From: Endothia cerciana
Taxonomy: Eukaryota > Ascomycota > Sordariomycetes > Diaporthales > Cryphonectriaceae
Direction: 5' to 3'
DNA length: 64,000 nt
NCBI GenBank assembly: GCA_026119935.1
Contig: JALRMH010000006.1
Coordinates: 434,001 to 498,000, forward strand
The notes under the pieces are model-generated. The model saw only the letters and a list, made by a program, of their open reading frames with translations, was not told the origin of the DNA and did no database searches. The translations under genes were made by a program, and so were the position numbers. How positions within the stretch are numbered: position 1 is the stretch's first letter; each line of letters opens with the position of its first letter. Shown here one piece after another: positions 56,898 through 64,000 of the stretch.

Positions 56898-59800
56898 GAG
56901 TGCCCCGGGCTGCTGGGAATGAATAGGTGAGGGCTAGGATAGGGGGTCGCCAGTATTGAGGACCGAAGGATCAGGAAATACGATCGGTCCGACGGGGGCC
57001 GCATAGATGAGCCTTCGAATCTTGAAATCATCCTTCACATGATCTGATTGTCCCCACTGCCTGGGGCCTGGGGTCGATGCTCTCTGCGCTAAAGCGGCTG
57101 ACCAGTTGGCGGATGAAAGCCCGGGCATGACTTGACGCGAAGACCCATATGATCGGTATGTATGTACTGTATGTGTTGGCGTGGCGGGCAAGCAACCCGC
57201 CCTTCCGCGACCCCTTTCTGTCAGGGCCTGCCCAGGTGTGCCCTGCAAGACGTGGTTTGAATAGTGGAACCACCCCCCCCCCCCCAAAAAGAAGAAAGGG
57301 GAAGAAAAGAAGGGAAAGGGGAGCAGGAAGACAAAAAGAAAAAAGAATAAAAAACCAAAAAAAAAAAAAAAAAACTAAGCACAAGTACATCTGGACCCTG
57401 CGTATTCCGGGGGGGGGGTCATCCTGAAGGATTGTATGGAAGGGGTGGGCCCCCTTTTACCAACAAATGTCCGAGAGGGGGGGGGGGGAAGAGATACATA
57501 GCTCGGAACCCGGCATGACAACCCAACACACATGGAGGAGATTCTTCAGACCTACTTAGTTCTCAGCGTACCTGAAGGTACACACAGCACAGTGCGAGGG
57601 GTCAGGAACCGCCAGGAGGGCCGAGGGTCGCCGGGGCTGAGGGTGCTGTATGTCCATAACAGCGGGGCCCCGTCGCCTCGGGGGTCACCGGTACTTTGCT
57701 ATAAGCTGGGCGCCGGGAAGGGGGATCTCGTGACCTCGTTGTGGGATGGAGGGGGACGTCCAGGGCCGCCCCTGCCGCGGCGGATTGATGGGTACTTTTG
57801 CTTTGCTTTGTTGTGGGTTGGGGGGGAAGGGGGAACATCACCGTCATGATCATCATCATCATCAGCCCTTTGTCGCCTGAGGGTCGTCCGAGGGTCCGAG
57901 CTGTTTCCCCCACATCCGCCCCCCCCCCCCCCGCGATAGGCATGGTCATGCGAGGAGGCGAGGAGAAGATCCACAGGGCAGACAGGAGGCAGGCCGGAGC
58001 AGGCCATCTGGCAAAGCCCGCGGAGGGGAGCACCACGACGGGGGCTCCCCCCTCCCTTCCCCCATTGTGCCCGCCCGAGGGCCAAGGCCGAAGGGCGGTG
58101 GGTTTGGAAAGGAAAGGTGGCCGTTGCGGCTGGCTTGGATATGGCTGACTGTTTGTCGTCTGATCTTTGTCTCCCCCTTTTTTTTCTTCTCTCCTTCTTC
58201 TTGCTCGATGCCGCTCTTACTGGCCGGGGCGGGGCGGTTGTTCTAGTTCACGCAGAGAGGGAGGGACACGGCCTGGCAACGGATCTCCAAACACCCCTTG
58301 GCACTGGGCCCCTCGATGCCGGTACGATCTACTTCCAGCATTGGGTTGAAGTTGACAGACGCACACACGCGCAATCTTAAATCTAGTTGTTAGCCAATTT
58401 TGGGGGAGCCGGGGTGATTGATCAACAGCTGGGCCTTGCCCCGAGGGGCAAGGGACGATCAATTCCCTAGGCCGTCGAACTGTCTCGAGATGACTTTGAA
58501 CGTTCTTGTGGGCGACACGACCTGGGAATTGTCTACTTCCACGATCCCTTCACTTCTAGGCCAATTTCCTTTGGCCATGCTCACTCTCCTCCCCCCACCC
58601 CCCTACCTCTGATAGAAGTGGAGAGGTATCGAGAAGTTCTGGTGAACAACCGTCCCAGAGAACCCTAATAGTGGAAAGAATTGATAGTCACGGTAGATGA
58701 CTCGACACGAGGCTTGTGATGGTTGAGGCGCCGTGCTCGGAGGGGTTCCAATCATCCGACAAGACGCGAGCCTGAACGGGAAGCCCGAGCAGTATCATCC
58801 TGTACCCGTCACTACTCGTCTCACAAGCTAGATCTCATGAGGTGCGCATACCGTCCATGGGTCAGAGCTGAGCATGCGGGGCGCAAGCCCCCGGCGGGGG
58901 ACTGACCGAGTCCGCTATCTCACGATCACCTCCCTTGGACCTTACTGCTGAAGGCATTACCAACAGCCGCTTACCTGGACCGGGGGGGGGGGGAGGGGGT
59001 AGACATCCTGTGTTCCACGATTTAGCCGCTCGGAACGGGACGAGTGACATTTGAGAGAGCTCATGGACAGGGCGGGAAATCGACGAGCCCCTAAATCTTT
59101 ACAGGCCCGGTGACTGCCGTGCCTTTAGGCCAGGACGATCCGGCTAATAAGGGTCGCGTACAGAATAGCAATAATACTATTGGCGTCTAGATACCTACCT
59201 ATGTGCCACAGCGTACGCACCAGTTTTATTGGCGCATGACGGGCCAAGACTATAGTAATACCAACAGAGGAGGGTTTATGGCCTATAAATTGGCCCTTCT
59301 CCCTTCGAACAACTCGCGATCCGCAGACCGTCGACGGCACCACAGGGCAGGCTCAGCCCCGTACGGCAGTGAAGCCGGGCGTTTCGATGCAGTGAGGAAT
59401 ATAGCTACCTATATGATAATTGGTATGGCTCACGAGGGTGTTGAGCGATCACGAACAATGTTCAACCCGGAGAACATATCACAGACGACTGGCTCTGTTA
59501 TGTCTTATACAGCATAAAGTAGGTGGCAAGATGGATCAAATCTAAGTAGATACTTGTCCCGCCTTGGCAACTGAAGTTGACCAAAGATGATCGATACCGC
59601 CATGTACCCCAAAGTGCCAAGAATGCTGGAGGGGGTGTGAGATTGATCCCCTGATGAGATCTAACGGCGGTTCTGTGGACGGCCTCGACCGACTGGAGAT
59701 GGTTGGGCCATCGTGCCCACCTTCGCCGTGAGCCTTTACCCAAAGAACGTTCGGCCCGTGGCAGGAATTAGGTACCCGCTCCGTAGGGGCTCGGGAGAGT

Positions 59801-60020
59801 TGCATGATTTGCGTTGTGATGTTCCCTGGGGCCATCATCTGTCCTGGTCTGGACGGTCAGGAAGGAGAGGTGCCGTGGAAGCGCCGGAGCCTCGACGCCG
59901 AAATGCTCGTTGAACGCGGGCCTTGCTTCCTGGTTATACCTGAAAAGAGCATCGCCACGGATGAGAAGGCCGGCGCTACCAGATAACTTTGCCTCTCTGG
60001 ACGTCTTGGGGAGGGGGCCA
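56898..60020. other. Intergenic, rich in C/G and A homopolymers
   Basis: About 3.1 kb with no supportable gene. Homopolymers are dense: 13 C at 57273-57285, 18 A at 57357-57374, 10 G at 57409-57418, 12 G at 57477-57488, 14 C at 57919-57932 and 12 G at 58982-58993. The right end is the upstream region of the GH6 gene; CTGGGG at about 59826 would fit a Cre1/CreA site, but one hexamer is weak evidence. Confidence 0.5.
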
Positions 60021-60028
60021 TATATAAA
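60021..60028 (+). promoter_or_regulatory. TATA box of the GH6 gene
   Basis: TATATAAA stands 72 bp before the ATG at 60100. It is flanked on the left by GGGGAGGGGG and on the right by ACCCCCCTCCC, so the box sits in a C/G-rich inverted repeat. A strong TATA box is usual for inducible cellulase genes. Confidence 0.6.
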
Positions 60029-60099
60029 TGACCCCCCTCCCACGCCTTCGTCCTGGTCCAACGGGTGCACCACAACGATATCAAGCTTTCCGGGCCAAC

Positions 60100-61545
60100 A
60101 TGAGGTTCTCAGCATCAGCACTCGCGGCTTTTGCCGCCACTGCCCTGGCCGCGCCGTCGCCGACGGCTCCAGAGCAGCCACGTCAGGCGTCAGCCGGCTG
60201 CTCCTCCGCCGTGTCTCTCGATGCCTCCACGAACGTCTTCGCCAACTACACCTTGCACGCGAACAACTTCTACCGAACCGAGGTCAACGCAGCCATCGCC
60301 AACCTGTCCGACTCCAGCCTGGCCCCGGCTGCTTCGGCAGTCGCCAACACTGGCACATTCCTGTGGATGTAGGACCGGTCCATACACTGGCTCCGCCTCT
60401 GCTGTCCGCAGCCGCAATGACGCTGACGACCTGACACAGCGACTCCATGGCAGCCATCTCCAAGATCGAGCCCGCCATCGCCGATGTCCCCTGCGACCAC
60501 GTCCTGGGCCTCGTGATCTACGACCTGCCCGGGCGTGACTGCGCGGCCAAGGCCTCGAACGGCGAGCTCAAGGCCGGCGACACCACCACCTACGAGTCCA
60601 AGTACATCGACCCAATCGTCACGATCCTCAAGAACCACACCAACACCGCCTTCGTGCTGATCATCGAGCCGGACTCCCTGCCCAACCTGGTCACCAACGA
60701 CAACCTCACGACGTGCCAGGACTCCGCCACGGGATACCGCCAGGGTGTCGCATACGCGATAAAGAACCTGAACCTGCCGAATGTGGTGATGTACCTTGAC
60801 GCTGGCCATGGTGGCTGGCTTGGCTGTAAGCCGCCGCCCCCCCCTTCTTTCCTTTACCTACTGGCGAGTCTGCCATGTCGTGCTGTCGCGGGTGAACCTG
60901 ACCGGCTAATCGGTCGCAGGGGACGCCAACCTCAAGCCCGGCGCCGAGGAGCTGGCCAACGCCTACAAGAACGGCGGCAGCCCCAAGCAGCTCCGGGGCT
61001 TCTCCACCAACGTGGCCGGCTGGAACTCGTGGGACCAGACGCCCGGCGAGTTCGCCAACGCCTCCGACGCCCAGTACGACAAGTGCCAGAACGAGAAGAT
61101 CTACGTCGACACCTTCGCGCCCCTGCTCCAGCAGAACGGCATGCCCAACAACGCCGTCGTCGACACCAGCCGCAACGGCGTGACCGGCCTGCGCGCCGAG
61201 TGGGGCGACTGGTGCAACGTCAACGGCGCCGGCTTCGGCGTCCGCCCGACGTCCGACACGGGGGACAGCCAGGCGGACGCGTTCGTGTGGGTCAAGCCGG
61301 GCGGCGAGAGCGACGGGACGAGCGATAGCAGTGCGACGCGATATGACAGCTTCTGCGGCAAGGATGATGGTGAGTGCCTTCCTGCCCCCCCCCCCCCCCA
61401 CCTCCTTCGTGGCTCTTATGCGAGGGGACTCCCGGGCGAGTGCTGACTGGACTGAATAGCCTTCAAGCCGTCCCCGGAGGCTGGGACGTGGGATCAGGCC
61501 TACTTTGAGATGCTGCTCAAGAATGCCGTCCCAAAGTTCTCTTGA
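60100..61545 (+). CDS. Glycoside hydrolase family 6 cellulase (cellobiohydrolase/endoglucanase), no CBM
   Basis: Four exons (60100-60368, 60440-60825, 60920-61369, 61460-61545) join in phase and give 396 aa. MRFSASALAAFAATALAAPS is a signal peptide. After a short linker the GH6 domain begins with NNFYRTEVNAAI, has TFLWIDSM, then GLVIYDLPGRDCAAKASNGE, in which the Asp of the RDC element is one of the conserved acids. It continues with IEPDSLPNLV, VVMYLDAGHGGWLGW and GFSTNVAGWNSWDQTPGEFA, and near the C-terminus VWVKPGGESDGTSD, a conserved substrate-binding turn. GH6 enzymes cleave cellulose with inversion, releasing cellobiose from the non-reducing end. There is no CBM1 or Ser/Thr linker, unlike Cel6A, so it belongs to the single-domain group. 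Intron 3 contains a 15-C run. No break is seen. Confidence 0.95.
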
Positions 61546-61799
61546 GCTGGTTGCCAGCGGAGAGTCACGTTCTATTCACGGGCTAAGCTGGGGCTGGAGG
61601 GGATGGGAGGAGAAAGCTGATGGTCTCCGTATGGTGTCATGCTGCCAAGTGTCCTCGACTTTCGCTCATCGAGCCCTCTGGAGAACGGGGGGACGATTAG
61701 ATACATCGTAAGAAGAGATCATCACTTGACTTCGCGGCCTTGGTCTCCACATTGGACGTCTGTACTGGTATCCCGAGCATTCTGGTGCCCTATACGGCA

Positions 61800-62404
61800 T
61801 CAGGCCAGGGTTTTCCTGGAGAATGTAGCGCTGCCCAGTGTACCATTTGCGTAGGCGGCGTAGTCTTGACATGTCCCCCACTCCGTCCAGCCGATCCGGT
61901 TGTAGAACGCCCTTGCTGGCGTGTCCGTCTTGGTGTCCAGGGTGAGGAGCCGGAGACCGAGAATCTGGTGTGCGTATCCCTCAACGTGGTCCATCATCTT
62001 CCTCCCGAGCCCTCCCCGCTGAGCGGAGGGCCGGACCAACAGCTTTGCGACCTCGCCCCTGTGGGCGTGTGTGGCCTTGGGTATGGTGTGTAGCTGTACG
62101 GTCGCCAGGGTCTCCCGATCGTCGGTGGCGGTGAGCACAAACAGGTGGCATGTGAGAGGCGCCTGGCCCAGCTTGTCGCCGATGGACTTCCAATACCCGT
62201 CGGCATCTGCGTCTGACAGCGGTGCCAGGAAGCCAATGGAGGATGCAGCCGGATCTGGATTCACGAGTGACTGGAGAAGGGTCCGAAGGGACGGTAGATG
62301 GGGCCTCGGCGTCGGCAGTCGTCAGCAGGCGTACAATTCTGGGGTTTCCTTCTTCCGCCACCGCCGCAGTCGCCGTGGAGCTCCCTCGGCGAGGCGCCCG
62401 ACTC

Positions 62405-62439
<35 letters not shown>

Positions 62440-62457
62440 AGTGTTATCTGCGGGCAT
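61800..62457 (-). CDS. GNAT-family N-acetyltransferase (start region ambiguous)
   Basis: The C-terminal part, 62270-61800, encodes a GNAT domain: LTCHLFVLTATDDRETLATV, HTIPKATHAHRGEVAKLLVR and the acetyl-CoA-binding QRGGLGRKMM, then LGLRLLTLDTKTDTPARAFY and GWTEWGTCQDYA. The N-terminal part, from the ATG at 62457, has a polyalanine run coded by a GGC/GCC repeat (62407-62438) and then RIVRLLTTADAEA, which looks like the first GNAT strand and helix. The two parts are in different frames. Either a 64-nt intron (62271-62334, GTACGC...CTCCAG, phase 0) joins them into a 197-aa protein and removes the RLLTTADAEA block, or a single-base frameshift near 62290 broke a longer protein. The substrate is unknown. 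The gene is convergent with the GH6 gene. Confidence 0.7.
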
Positions 62458-63966
62458 CTTCCTGGCAGGTGAGATGGAGGGTCGTAGAATACTACCCTCG
62501 CTAATCAAGATCCCAGCGCCCTGTATGGTAGCCTGCTCGGCGGTGGTAGGCGCTCCTGCACGAACCAACGGATCCAGTGCGGGAACGTGGTATTTGTGCC
62601 CATGATGTGGAGGGAGCCTGAGAGCCTCGTTGGTGAGGCCCGGTCGTATTGCCACTTGACTCATCAGCCTCTGTGAGTTAGGACAATGCGACGCGTGAGA
62701 TGACATGGCCGATATAGATCCGCGTTGGATACAAGGTAAGTAGAGGATCAGATAAGATCAATTAATATCTGGCTAGCGCAAGTCCCGGTGTTACGGGTTA
62801 GCATCAGGCGAGAGGCTATCACAAGTGGTGCGTGCGGTCTTATCCTCCCTGAACTTATCTGGCGTTCAACTTGAACCGACAACGGTGGGAACTAGAAGTC
62901 CTGAAACAGCCTTGCACGTAGGCAGAAACAAGAAACAAGAAACAAGAAACAAGTTTGGCATACTCATGGACACATAAGCCAAAAATATTGAGCCGGCTTC
63001 AGGATCATGGGTCACGAGGGAGAAAGAAGGTTATTCCTCGACCTTGTTGCCTTGGACGCCTGCTGTCCCGGGCTGAGAGACTTGAAGAAAGACACACATC
63101 CAGTGCTGACCACGACCGACGAGAAGCGTTCGGCCACACTCATGGTCTAGCTTGTAACGTTGTCGTCGACCACACGGCACAGTGTCCTGCCACAGTCTGA
63201 TAAGAAAGACATGTGATCCACCTTGCACATGACGATCGGCGAGTCAGCGGGAGGTCAGCACGATGACCTATCAGGGCGGTGCCACTGCACGGTCGTTGGT
63301 CGCTGACAGGAAGGAGGCTACCGGCGGTTGAGGCGTGGCATACCATAACGCCACGGGCCAGAAGGGTGGACGAATGTGGAGTTCATGATCATCACCAACC
63401 GCTTTACCTCGAGATCAATCTCGACGGCTCATGAGCAGAGACAGGCAGGGCTGGGTCTCCCAAGGGGGATCATCCTCCGCAAGTAGATAGATGTCGACCG
63501 CGCACGGGGCAACCCAGACCGGAAAACTGACAGACTGAAGTAGGTCCCCTGGCCAGGCAGCGTTGGGGCAGGCCGGATGTGGGCAGTGGACGAGAGCCAC
63601 GCACAAGTGTCGCATGCGGGTGAGCTCCGCAAGCCCGTGACGGTCCCATGGACTTCCGTGGTGGTGCGTCGACGGCGGATCGTACTAGTGAGCTTCACCA
63701 AAACAAAACGAACGGAACATACTAGTAACCACCCCCCAAAGAACCCCACCAACCCTGCCCCCCTCGCTACCACACGGGCCCCTGATGCGTGGGCATCTGG
63801 ACCCTGAAATACCCACCCTCTAGTACCCCTCTGCCCGCTGTATCGACGTTTCAAATGGCCGAGACCGCCGGTTCTTGGGGGAGCTCCAGCGTCATGCTGC
63901 AGGGTTCCCCTCTCTGTGAGACCTCAGACTTGTACGCGCGACAGGCACAATTCCCGCAGTACAGGA
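62458..63966. other. Intergenic with heptamer repeat
   Basis: No supportable gene. At about 62924-62952 a 7-bp unit (AAACAAG) is repeated four times in tandem. The rest shows only short overlapping frames. Confidence 0.45.
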
Positions 63967-63974
63967 TATATAAG
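63967..63974 (+). promoter_or_regulatory. TATA box of a gene beyond the window end
   Basis: TATATAAG followed by a pyrimidine-rich stretch (CTGCCTCTTCTTTG) at the very end of the window looks like a core promoter and transcription start of a plus-strand gene whose coding part lies outside. Confidence 0.3.
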
Positions 63975-64000
63975 TCCACACTGCCTCTTCTTTGTAAAGC

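Noticed and set aside
55262..57031. 589-codon minus-strand frame antisense to the dysferlin-domain gene
   Set aside because: Antisense shadow produced by GC-rich codons; Arg/Pro/Ala/Gly-rich with no domain, whereas the plus strand encodes a recognisable DysF domain.

Overview
The window is nuclear DNA of a filamentous ascomycete (Pezizomycotina, most likely a Sordariomycete). The genes carry short GT-AG introns of about 50-230 nt. The fungal gene content includes a two-domain biotin ligase, MGM101, COA4, a Pex28-32-type dysferlin protein, a GH6 cellulase, a HET-domain gene and WSC domains. Upstream regions are rich in CT and in C homopolymers. All exon boundaries given here were read by eye from splice signals and reading-frame continuity; no database search was possible.

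Layout. (1) 1.2-9.4 kb is a compact, well-preserved block: a small Ser/Thr-rich single-membrane-span protein, BPL1 (minus) divergent from COA4 (plus) across 138 bp, MGM101 (plus) and a TB2/DP1/HVA22 protein (minus). COA4 and MGM101 are mitochondrial. BPL1 supplies biotin to carboxylases. (2) 9.4-17 kb is nearly gene-free and holds a broken gene with two WSC domains plus an unidentified minus-strand coding remnant. (3) 17.0-18.9 kb is an intact six-exon MFS transporter. (4) 19-25 kb holds a broken GCR1_C-domain gene and a heavily frameshifted HET-domain gene. (5) 25.2-30.9 kb holds a short coiled-coil protein, an HsbA-like secreted protein with a clear TATA box, and an alpha/beta-hydrolase-like gene with one frameshift. 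(6) 31-37 kb is a graveyard: a short inverted-repeat element, a broken Ser/Thr-rich secreted-protein gene, a pogo-type DDE transposase fragment, a broken 14-TMS MFS gene, a catalase relic and a retrotransposon Gag fragment. (7) 39.3-40.3 kb is an intact hypothetical gene, followed by about 8.7 kb without a recognisable gene. (8) 48.9-56.9 kb holds a 1287-aa orphan protein and the dysferlin-domain peroxisomal protein. (9) 60.1-62.5 kb holds a secreted GH6 cellulase convergent with a GNAT acetyltransferase. The window ends in a likely promoter.

The intact genes are mostly housekeeping and lie at the two ends and in islands. The interior is an accessory region in which at least seven genes are broken. 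I found no secondary-metabolite cluster, CRISPR array, rRNA or tRNA. I see no convincing new multi-gene system. The items most worth checking are the in-frame segment splitting the second CX9C motif of COA4, the hydrolase with Asn in place of the nucleophile Ser, the abundance of C/G homopolymers, and the chain of decayed genes and transposon scraps.
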